From Symsagittifera roscoffensis (Eukaryota; Xenacoelomorpha; Acoela; Convolutidae), in assembly GCF_963678635.1 (NCBI RefSeq), contig NC_087066.1:11392517-11456516 (forward strand): DNA of 64,000 nucleotides, read 5' to 3'. The notes under the pieces are model-generated. The model made no database searches. It was not told where the DNA came from and saw only the letters and a program-made list of their open reading frames with translations. Within the stretch, counting starts at the first letter, position 1. The number at the start of each line of letters is the position of its first letter. The position numbers were made by a program, and so were the translations under genes. Positions 56,193 to 64,000 of the stretch are shown here, one piece after another.

Positions 56193-57765
56193 CATCCGGG
56201 GTTTACAGAGTTTTGAATCTTAGATCTTCTATCTGTAATGAAGGATTGATGTTGGTCGTTCTTATTTGGCGAGCATCATTTCTTGTTTTGTTCTTGGAGA
56301 AGGAAGCTCCAGGAAGTTGGAGTCATCGATAGGAAGTTGTTAGTTATCGTTTGACAAAGACTATGCCTGCCAATGAAAACAATCTGATTTCAAGATGGTT
56401 TGCTATGATCGTCTGTTCTCGATTGGTTGTGGAGAACTGTGTTTCGATCTGGTTTGGGAATGGCGTGAAGATCGTGTTTGGAGGGGATGCCTTGTAACTT
56501 GGATCTGTACGTATACTTGAACATCGAGGTGGTCATTGGTCTGATTCAATGAAGTCCTTTTCTGCGAAGTCAAACCGTACTCTAAATCTTTTATGAGTTT
56601 AGATTATGAGCGGCATGTCAGTTGTGTTTAGCCATTCTGTAGGTTGAGTGTGATGGGGTCGTCTATTCTTTATGTGCTCGTTTTTGTGGTTGTTCGTGAT
56701 CTATGTACTGCATATTTTAACTTAATCTGGAGCAAGTAAAGCAAGCAAGTAGCCTAAAAAACTTGTTATCAATCAATAATCAGTTTTTAACTGTAAAAAT
56801 TAATTGTTTCAACTCAATTTAACGCTTCCTTTGTACAAGAAGCTGCAAAAAAACAAAAATTGAAAAAAAATGACAAAAAGCAATTTTTTGAACGCGTTTA
56901 AAAAACACTTGTTTTCATTTTGGTATCAATGTTTAAAAAATCAAACTTGAAAACGTAAACTTTCTTCAAAATAATCCAAAATTTTGTATTTATCTTCAAG
57001 CCACGCGCAAAGAAATGATTCGAATTGAAAAAAGAAGAAAAAAAAACAGGTTTTTTTCAAAAATAACTGTGGTCGAAACATTCTGTGCTACTGGCACAAC
57101 AACCGACAATTTTTGCTCTAAATGAAAAACACTGCAAAAATTTATCAAAAGAAAGAAACCCGAAAAGAAACAAGGATAGCTCTAAACTTCTACGGTCAAA
57201 AAAGTAGACAGTCTCTGGCCCCCTGAGAAAAATGAGCGCATTGAAATGTACAAATGAGCAGAAGTGCAAAAGTGCTTTAAACTATTTCCTGATGATATCA
57301 AAAAACAACATGAAAATCAAACAAATGTTCAGAAAAAGTTCAAGCACAAATTTACTGCAGTTAATGAAAATACTGGTAGCTATTTTTGTCTCTGAGGGAA
57401 GAAAATTAACCTCTATTATTTCGTATTTTATTTTTTTTGGGTCTCAAGGTCATAGGTTAGAAAATGTTGCAGGATCAACTCTTTACTCTATCAGCTGCAA
57501 TTAATTTCTTTTGATGTAAACGAATGTTATCAGCTGATATAAAACTTAAAAGTTGACCAACGATGTATCAGCAATACAATTCAGTGCCTAAAATAGAAGA
57601 ACCCAAAATTAATACTTTAAAATGTGCAAATTTTTCTGTAGGCGTGAAATATTAGTGAGTAATATTAACTTTAACTGACTCAAATGGACTTTGACTGGAC
57701 GGAGGAGGATAGACTGGGAATGAGTCTGCAGCCTGGCTCCGTTTCCATTGAGAAGGACAGTCAGA
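56075..57765 (+). repeat. duplicated segment, copy 1 (visible part)
   Basis: From TTACAAATAAGTGGG at 56,075 the sequence matches 62,310-64,000 base for base with offset 6,235 and about two substitutions (both around 57,170-57,230). It covers the right part of the MITE-like element, the PICK1 upstream region and the first 82 bases of exon 1. If the duplication is a whole tandem unit, copy 1 would run on to 62,309. Confidence 0.97.
56710..57120 (+). repeat. dispersed repeat (GGTCGAAGCATTCTG family), upstream of PICK1
   Basis: TTAATCTGGAGCAAGTAAAGCAAGCAAGTAGCC and the end block GTGGTCGAAACATTCTGTGCTACTGGCACAACAACCGAC identify the copy; it is repeated at 62,945-63,355 as part of the duplication. 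Confidence 0.6.
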
Positions 57766-57827
57766 ACCTCCTCGGCATCAGCATAGGGGGAGGGGCACCA
57801 CTATGTCCATGTTTATACATTGTACAG
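57684..57827 (+). CDS. PICK1: PICK1, exon 1 (start of PDZ domain)
   Basis: ATG at 57,684 opens 48 codons ending at a clean GT donor (57,827/GTAAGA, phase 0). The reading DRLGM.LQPGSV, then LLGISIGGG and CPCLYIVQ, follows the N-terminus of PICK1. It contains the carboxylate-binding loop of its PDZ domain (LLGI where mammals have LIGI) and the Cys-Pro-Cys turn. PICK1 is a peripheral membrane scaffold: its PDZ domain binds the C-termini of receptors and PKC-alpha, and its BAR domain binds curved membranes in AMPA-receptor and vesicle trafficking. If the frame is read past the donor it soon runs into a transposon fragment, so the intron is real. The exon is repeated at 63,919. Confidence 0.93.
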
Positions 57828-58307
57828 GTAAGACTGTTTTTCATTCTAGTCTGCTTTGGCGGTTTAGTAATTACTGCATTGAATCAGAAGCGGATTTGGG
57901 GGGAGGGGTGTCCCCTTCTCAATGATTCAACCCCTGGCAACCAAAGGGGCCTCCCTTTGGTACTTTTTTGGCATCCAGTAAGGCTGACCCTGAAGTCTGA
58001 CCGGCTGACCCTTCAGTCTTTCTTAAGAAGCCTTGGGCGCCAATATGGATCAAATTTGAAAGAGAAGATTTCATAAACGTTTGATCAGCCGAAAACTAAA
58101 GAGCTATTTGATAAATAGACGTATTTAACATCTAGCAGCTTTCAAAAATCTTTATCTAAAAGACAGTACAGACATAATTCAAACTTTTCCCGAAAGTTGT
58201 TTGACAAGACGTCATCTGTAAAAAAGTGATCTTTTCTAAAATAGATCCGTCGAAACTTGACAAGCAAATCATCAAATATTACGAGACAATTGGTTTGTTT
58301 CCCACAG
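57828..58307 (+). other. PICK1 intron 1 with a G-rich element fragment
   Basis: At 57,893-57,985, GATTTGGGGGGAGGGGTGTCCCC..AAGGGGCCTCCCTTTGGTACTTTTTTGGCATCCAG is a fragment of the G-rich dispersed family. Confidence 0.6.
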
Positions 58308-58485
58308 GTGTTCGACAACACTCCAGCGGCCAAAAGTGGAGTGCTGGAAGCAGGGGATGAGTTGATGGCTGTCAACTCCACTTCTGTCAAAGGGAAGACC
58401 AAAGTGGAAGTGGCCAGAATGATCCAGAATGTGAGGAATGAAGTGACCATCGGATACAACAAACTGTCCTGCGAAGCCAGTCAAG
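58308..58485 (+). CDS. PICK1: PICK1, exon 2 (rest of PDZ domain)
   Basis: After TTTCCCACAG the reading VFDNTPAA, AGDELMAVN, GKTKVEVARMIQ and EVTIGYNKL completes the PDZ fold; KTKVEVA is the helix that lines the ligand groove. The exon ends in phase 1 after CAA G at 58,485 and the donor is GCAAGT, a GC-AG intron. The next exon completes the Gly codon (G/GT) and continues K S F D I V L. No GT donor fits this phase nearby. Confidence 0.92.
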
Positions 58486-58894
58486 GCAAGTCTAGCCAAA
58501 AATACTCAAGTGGATTCAAAAAGTATGTCACTTGTTTCTAATTATCTTCTTGAGTCGAAACTAAAGACCTTCCTGAAGTCGAGGCCCAAGAACTAATGAT
58601 GATTAATGATCTTCTCGAGCCGAGAACCGATTCTGTCCGAGCCGAATTCGGTCGCGAAAATCTGAACATGAGAATCTAATCTCTGAATACTCATTTTCCA
58701 GATTTTCGCGACTTTTGTCGGGCTACAATGTGACCGAGTCTCTCAAAACTAATTTTAATGGCAGGTGTAGCTATTCCTCAATTCACCAAGGAATTCAATT
58801 CTCTTCCCGCGTATAAACTAAAGTTCGTTTGCTCTGATCTCTCCAAGAATCTCTTGTTCTCACTTTCGCAACTATTTAAACAATTTACTTAAAT

Positions 58895-59070
58895 TGGAAG
58901 CAGTGGTGGAGTTCATATGTATCCGCGCCTCTCAATCGAAAGGTCGGATGTTCGAGGCTCATTGCTTGAGGGCGAGCCCAGAAAATAGGCTTAACAGGTG
59001 CATTTGCTATTCCTAACCAGGGGCACAACAGCGGTTCTCTGTGAAGAGCTGAACAGCTCGTATGTTGAAT
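58895..59070 (+). mobile_element. tRNA-derived SINE-like element in PICK1 intron 2
   Basis: GCAGTGGTGGAGTTCATATG is A-box-like, CTCTCAATCGAAAGGTCGGA has the look of an anticodon arm, and TGTTCGAGGCTC is B-box-like, spaced as in a tRNA. A GC-rich non-tRNA body follows (to about 59,060, GGGGCACAACAGCGG). It does not fold into a full tRNA. No second copy is in the window, so the call is tentative. Confidence 0.4.
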
Positions 59071-59186
59071 CAACTTGATTTAAAATCTTTGAAAGGTATT
59101 TAAAATCTGTGGAAATTAATTCAAATCTAGAAGTGTTTAAGATCTAGGAAAGTTCAACATTGAGATGCATTTGTTCATGCGTGTAG

Positions 59187-59348
59187 GTAAGTCGTTCGAC
59201 ATAGTGCTGAAGAAGATGAAGCACAAGATGGTGGAGAACATGAGCTCATCCACTGCAGATGCTCTGGGACTCAGCAGGGCCATACTATGCAATGATGGAC
59301 TCATTAAGAAGATGCAGGAGATGGAGAAGATAGCGGCCATATACAGAG
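59187..59348 (+). CDS. PICK1: PICK1, exon 3 (start of BAR domain)
   Basis: After GCGTGTAG the reading SFDIVLKKMKHKMVENMS, then SSTADALGLSRAILCNDGL, is one of the most conserved parts of PICK1: the linker and first BAR helix. Ends at 59,348 in phase 1 with donor GTAAGG, directly followed by a GA microsatellite. Confidence 0.95.
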
Positions 59349-59355
59349 GTAAGGG

Positions 59356-59356
<1 letters not shown>

Positions 59357-59396
<40 letters not shown>

Positions 59397-59406
59397 TAGA
59401 GAGAGA
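59357..59406 (+). repeat. GA microsatellite
   Basis: (GA)n with a few interruptions, starting 8 bp inside PICK1 intron 3. Confidence 0.95.
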
Positions 59407-59960
59407 AGAGACTCTGCGAGTTCCAAGGACATGCTTCAGAATGCATCGAGGCTCTCTCCCAGTTTTCTCCCCCTCCTCATTTGATTTTTCTTGTTTTCCA
59501 GTTTTCTCACTTTTAATTTTTTTTTTGAAATTTAACGTATGGAAAAATATTTAAAATGAACTTTGTTGTCTCAAACTGCAATACAAATGTCAGCGTGAAT
59601 GAGTGAACTAAGCTTCACGTTTTTTCTTTACGTGTAAATAAATCACCCTATAGGCAGTTTTTATAGACTTTATATTGTGATTATAAGAGGGGCGGGAAAC
59701 TAGAAAAAAGCCGAAATCAATATTTTGGTTTCCTGTTTCAAAAAATTCTATCAATGAATTTGTGCCCGTTATCGATAAAAACTTTCTGAAGAGCAATTTC
59801 CAAGACTAGATGTAGCAATCAACGCAGTACACCTGGGAATTTGCATTCGCGTTTCTTCATCCTTTGATTTTTTTTTTATTTGTGCCAATTGTCGTAATTG
59901 CGGTATCATCAAAGTTCCTTCATAAACAATACAAATTGACCTGTTTTCCATTCATTGCAG

Positions 59961-60111
59961 GAATGATGAACAACACTCGTGGTCTGTTGTGGGGGTATTT
60001 GAGGATGGCCCAGGCTCACCGACTGATGGGGGAGGTGTTCTCCCAGGTGGGGGCCAAGGAGCCCCAGTTCAGTGCCAGTGAGGGATTCCGCAAGTACGGA
60101 GAAGCACACAG
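59961..60111 (+). CDS. PICK1: PICK1, exon 4 (BAR domain)
   Basis: TTCATTGCAG precedes 59,961; G/GA completes Gly. The reading AQAHRLMGEVFSQVGAKEPQ and ASEGFRKYGEAHR follows the second part of the BAR first helix and the turn of PICK1. Ends at 60,111 in phase 2 with donor GTAGGC. Confidence 0.94.
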
Positions 60112-60409
60112 GTAGGCACTCCACATTGATATTTGCACATTTAATCGACTGAGTTCAAAACATCTGACTGCCTATATGCTAGTTTGAAGTATTTGAGTTT
60201 CTCGCTAATATTACCAAATAAATTATTATTTGTTTCAGATTCATTTTCATTAACATTACAGTTCTAGAAGAAAAAAAAAACGTTACAATTTTTTTTCAAG
60301 TAGCTTCTAGCCAACTAAGGTTCATTTCAAATTGAAAGCCTCTGTACCGGAGGGGTGTTGGGACGTGTTTTTTATGTTTCTCTCCAAATTGAAGTTTTTT
60401 TTCCTTTAG

Positions 60410-60563
60410 AAGCATGGAGAAGTTTGGGGTGAAGTTGGTGCGAACAGTGAAGCCAATGGTGAGTGACCTTGACACGTATCTGAACAAGGCCATCCCAGAC
60501 ACCAAACACACCATCAGGAAGTACGCTGACGTCAAGTTCGAATATCTCTCCTTCTGCCTCAAG
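60410..60563 (+). CDS. PICK1: PICK1, exon 5 (BAR domain); later exons not found
   Basis: TTTCCTTTAG precedes 60,410; the Arg codon AG/A is completed and SMEKFGVKLVRTVKPM, LDTYLNKAIPDTKHTI and DVKFEYLSFCLK follow the PICK1 BAR domain. Donor GTAAGT at 60,564, phase 0. The following PICK1 part (rest of BAR, acidic tail, roughly 180 residues) is not found before 62,310, where the upstream region starts again. Either it lies beyond the window or the local order is an assembly artefact. Confidence 0.94.
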
Positions 60564-60574
60564 GTAAGTCATAA

Positions 60575-60870
60575 TTTCATAATGATGATTATAATCATAA
60601 TCATAATAATATTGATACAACAAAAAGAATAATCATAACAATCATAAAAATAACAAAAATCATAATCATCATTAAAAAATGATAATCATAATAAAATTGA
60701 TAATCATCATAAAAATGATAATCATTATAATACAAATCATAGTAATCATCATAATAACCATAAGAATCATAATACAAATCATCATAATCTTAGTAATAAT
60801 CATAATAATCATGATAATCATAATCAATATAATAGTAGCAACAATAATAGTTATTGTAGTCATAATCAAC
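60575..60870 (+). repeat. AT-rich microsatellite-like tract (ATAATCAT)
   Basis: About 300 bp of imperfect ATAATCATCATAA-type repeats in PICK1 intron 5; its apparent poly-Ile frames on both strands are not genes. Confidence 0.9.
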
Positions 60871-60879
60871 ACAAGGATA

Positions 60880-61350
60880 GCCAGTTCTTCTGCAAGTAGA
60901 ACAAAATGCTTCGACCATAGTCTTACAATACAACAAAAATATATTTTTTTTTAAATTGGCCTTTTTTTTTATTTCTGCGTGGTGTGATAAAAAAGATCTG
61001 AACAAAAAGTTGACACTTACGCATGTTCGACATTCATAGTAAAATAGACCAATTGCAAAATAGTTTTTGTCGAAACATGACTAGAAAAACGAAAAAACTA
61101 AATCGTTAGACAAATTCAAAAAAAAAATTCAATCACTTTTTCAATCACTTTTTTTGAATTTTGAAGTTTTTGATTAATTAACTCAAAAATAATCAATTAA
61201 GAAAAATATCTTTATTTAAACAAATTAATTTTTCACGGCTTAAATTAAGCATGAATAAGCTTTTGTAAGAATGCTTAGCCTCACCTTATTAGCTTGAAAT
61301 TGGACCAAAAATCAAAAACTTCAACATGGTTTTTCTCGAAACCAGTAAAA
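60880..61350 (-). repeat. dispersed repeat (GGTCGAAGCATTCTG family)
   Basis: Minus-strand copy: ACTATGGTCGAAGCATTTTGTTCTACTTGCAGAAGAACTGGC (complement of 60,880-60,922) and GGTGAGGCTAAGC. Nearest relative in the window is 18,180-18,830, with which it shares the CTTTTTT.TCTG.GTGGTG..AAA.AGATCT stretch. Confidence 0.6.
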
Positions 61351-61499
61351 AAAAAATTGTTGAATGTCGTTCAAAGGATGAATGAAAAAACACCGGGAAT
61401 TTTTGCAACAAAAAATTACTTAACTACTGGCAAAACAAGATAACTCAAAATTACTGTGGCAAAAAGTTGTTTTACAGATCAAAGTTAAATGAAAGTGCT

Positions 61500-62290
61500 T
61501 CCAGCTGCGAAATTAGATAATTGTTTTGATAGTTTTCAAGAGTTTCTGATATCCACTGTTGCACTTGCTCATATTTAGGACTTTTATAGGGCTTTTCTCC
61601 AGACTTCAACCGAATCAGAAAACTTTCCGTTGACTTGGTTTTTTTCTTTATTGCTGAATGAAATTTGATACAGTGGGGTGAGCATAACCCATTCCTAGTT
61701 GAAAAACTCTAAGCCATCATTCGACCATATTCTTGTTGGAAAACTCAATGCCTTCATATGGACAAATTCTTGTTTTTTTTTTTCATTTACCGCATTGTTG
61801 AACTGTTTCCATATAGCTGTTTTGAAATCTGGATCTTTTCCGAGAATTCCACGTACATATTCCACCACCCAAATTTCTTCGAAATAATCGAGATATGACT
61901 GGAGCTGATCATTCTAGTAACAACTTCAAGTAACAACTTCAAGTAGAGAGCTTCTAGTACCAACTTCAATTCGCATGCAAGAATTAGAACCACCGCAAGA
62001 CACGATTTCTTTTTTTTTACAAGTCTTTGTCTTTTCTGAATTCAAAAGCCAGTCCTAATTCTTGAATTTTTCGCCAATCGGTCTGCTCAAAACGAAAAAA
62101 GCACCTTTTTATAGACGCTGTGGGAAATTCCGATTTGAAAGCAGAAATTGCTGCTTTTTCGAGGTCAATAACAAGTTCTGTCGGCTTTAATAAAAGGTTA
62201 AAGTCACGTAACACACAAAATGCTTGTTGATTTTGCTATTGAGTTTTTCATTGCAACAGAAATTATACCATTCGGAGGGAGCAGCTACTT
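61500..62290 (-). pseudogene. MULE-type transposase remnant
   Basis: Minus-strand readings in pieces match the MULE transposase domain. LVIDLEKAAISAFKSEFP with CFFRFEQTDWRKIQELG (62,017-62,214) is the segment with the second catalytic Asp and the C..H-like turn (Arg replaces the usual His). The pieces 61,780-61,910 (YLDYFEEIWVVEYV, PDFKTAIWKQFNNAV) and 61,690-61,780 (VHMKALSFPTRIWSNDGLE) continue it, and 61,500-61,640 gives a Lys-rich end. At least two frameshifts and stops separate the pieces, so it is dead. The N-terminal part is cut about 20 bp before the second copy of the PICK1 upstream region begins at 62,310. Confidence 0.75.
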
Positions 62291-62309
62291 ATAACAGATT
62301 GCATAGTAT

Positions 62310-64000
62310 TTACAAATAAGTGGGTTGTTAGTTAGATGGATCGTGATTGGCTAAAATTGAATATTTTATAGAGATAAAATATGCAATTTATATTCAATAA
62401 TGAATATAGTTTATATCTGGTTCCACCCATCCGGGGTTTACAGAGTTTTGAATCTTAGATCTTCTATCTGTAATGAAGGATTGATGTTGGTCGTTCTTAT
62501 TTGGCGAGCATCATTTCTTGTTTTGTTCTTGGAGAAGGAAGCTCCAGGAAGTTGGAGTCATCGATAGGAAGTTGTTAGTTATCGTTTGACAAAGACTATG
62601 CCTGCCAATGAAAACAATCTGATTTCAAGATGGTTTGCTATGATCGTCTGTTCTCGATTGGTTGTGGAGAACTGTGTTTCGATCTGGTTTGGGAATGGCG
62701 TGAAGATCGTGTTTGGAGGGGATGCCTTGTAACTTGGATCTGTACGTATACTTGAACATCGAGGTGGTCATTGGTCTGATTCAATGAAGTCCTTTTCTGC
62801 GAAGTCAAACCGTACTCTAAATCTTTTATGAGTTTAGATTATGAGCGGCATGTCAGTTGTGTTTAGCCATTCTGTAGGTTGAGTGTGATGGGGTCGTCTA
62901 TTCTTTATGTGCTCGTTTTTGTGGTTGTTCGTGATCTATGTACTGCATATTTTAACTTAATCTGGAGCAAGTAAAGCAAGCAAGTAGCCTAAAAAACTTG
63001 TTATCAATCAATAATCAGTTTTTAACTGTAAAAATTAATTGTTTCAACTCAATTTAACGCTTCCTTTGTACAAGAAGCTGCAAAAAAACAAAAATTGAAA
63101 AAAAATGACAAAAAGCAATTTTTTGAACGCGTTTAAAAAACACTTGTTTTCATTTTGGTATCAATGTTTAAAAAATCAAACTTGAAAACGTAAACTTTCT
63201 TCAAAATAATCCAAAATTTTGTATTTATCTTCAAGCCACGCGCAAAGAAATGATTCGAATTGAAAAAAGAAGAAAAAAAAACAGGTTTTTTTCAAAAATA
63301 ACTGTGGTCGAAACATTCTGTGCTACTGGCACAACAACCGACAATTTTTGCTCTAAATGAAAAACACTGCAAAAATTTATCAAAAGAAAGAAACCCGAAA
63401 AGAAACAAGGGTAGCTCTAAACTTCTACGGTCAAAAAAGTAGACAGTCTCTGGCCCCCTGAGGAAAATGAGCGCATTGAAATGTACAAATGAGCAGAAGT
63501 GCAAAAGTGCTTTAAACTATTTCCTGATGATATCAAAAAACAACATGAAAATCAAACAAATGTTCAGAAAAAGTTCAAGCACAAATTTACTGCAGTTAAT
63601 GAAAATACTGGTAGCTATTTTTGTCTCTGAGGGAAGAAAATTAACCTCTATTATTTCGTATTTTATTTTTTTTGGGTCTCAAGGTCATAGGTTAGAAAAT
63701 GTTGCAGGATCAACTCTTTACTCTATCAGCTGCAATTAATTTCTTTTGATGTAAACGAATGTTATCAGCTGATATAAAACTTAAAAGTTGACCAACGATG
63801 TATCAGCAATACAATTCAGTGCCTAAAATAGAAGAACCCAAAATTAATACTTTAAAATGTGCAAATTTTTCTGTAGGCGTGAAATATTAGTGAGTAATAT
63901 TAACTTTAACTGACTCAAATGGACTTTGACTGGACGGAGGAGGATAGACTGGGAATGAGTCTGCAGCCTGGCTCCGTTTCCATTGAGAAGGACAGTCAGA
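62310..64000 (+). repeat. duplicated segment, copy 2
   Basis: Matches 56,075-57,765 at offset 6,235 to the end of the window with about two substitutions in 1,691 bp. The base before the junction differs from copy 1 (T versus C), so 62,310 is the junction. Confidence 0.97.
63919..64000 (+). CDS. PICK1: PICK1 exon 1, second copy (cut by window end)
   Basis: The 82 bases from ATG 63,919 are identical to 57,684-57,765. By the offset, a complete second copy would have its donor at 64,062 and exon 2 at 64,543. Confidence 0.9.
   Translation, partial: MDFDWTEEDRLGMSLQPGSVSIEKDSQ

Noticed and set aside
57057-57504. Small frames upstream of PICK1, also present at 63,292-63,739
   Set aside because: Identical only because the region is duplicated; they lie in a dispersed repeat and non-coding flank.
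58142-58499. Minus-strand frames over PICK1 exon 2
   Set aside because: Shadows of the PDZ exon on the other strand.
60672-60954. Poly-Ile/Met frames on both strands
   Set aside because: Translation of an ATAATCAT microsatellite-like tract.

Overview
The window is nuclear DNA from an animal. It is strongly AT-rich, gene-poor and repeat-rich, with spliced genes on GT-AG introns. Two genes can be recognised. One is a Patched-domain (sterol-sensing, RND-type) membrane protein in exons at 42.6-53.1 kb. The other is a PICK1 orthologue (PDZ plus BAR) in exons at 57.7-60.6 kb. The species cannot be named from the sequence. Low gene density, many short non-autonomous elements, a Ty3/gypsy-type element with an envelope gene, and one GC-AG intron would fit an invertebrate such as an appendicularian tunicate, but that is a guess. 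Layout: 0.4-8.8 kb, minus strand, is a decayed 5'-truncated LTR-retrotransposon or endogenous-retrovirus-like element. It holds the end of pol (integrase with HHCC finger, DDE core and GPY/F module), then a cluster of four further reading frames: a two-TM Ser/Pro/Thr-rich protein, a signal-peptide glycoprotein, its membrane-anchor and Ser/Pro-rich tail frame, and an unknown 300-residue protein. Most of these frames are broken by single in-frame stops or short frameshifts. 8.78-17.42 kb is one satellite array of about 45 units of about 190 bp, with a ~379-bp dimeric higher-order repeat in its right half. The array begins inside the retroelement's reading frame.  17.4-42.5 kb has no gene I can support. 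It is a mosaic of dispersed repeats, foldback/MITE-like elements, a ~2-kb degenerate tandem repeat of about 90-bp units, a 114-bp near-perfect palindrome and AT-rich filler.  42.6-53.1 kb is the Patched-domain gene on the plus strand. Its first intron contains a 200-N assembly gap, two convergent tRNA-Ile(UAU) genes that each have a 13-nt intron, and several repeats. The exon carrying the middle of the sterol-sensing domain is missing and probably falls in the gap. 57.7-60.6 kb is PICK1 exons 1-5 (PDZ domain and the first two thirds of the BAR domain). The rest of the BAR exons are not found. Instead, the upstream region and exon 1 reappear at 62,310-64,000 with an exact offset of 6,235 bp and about two differences in 1.69 kb. 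This is either a very recent tandem duplication or a haplotype duplicated by assembly. Its left edge lies at the foot of a conserved hairpin in a MITE-like element, and a decayed MULE transposase lies just before copy 2.
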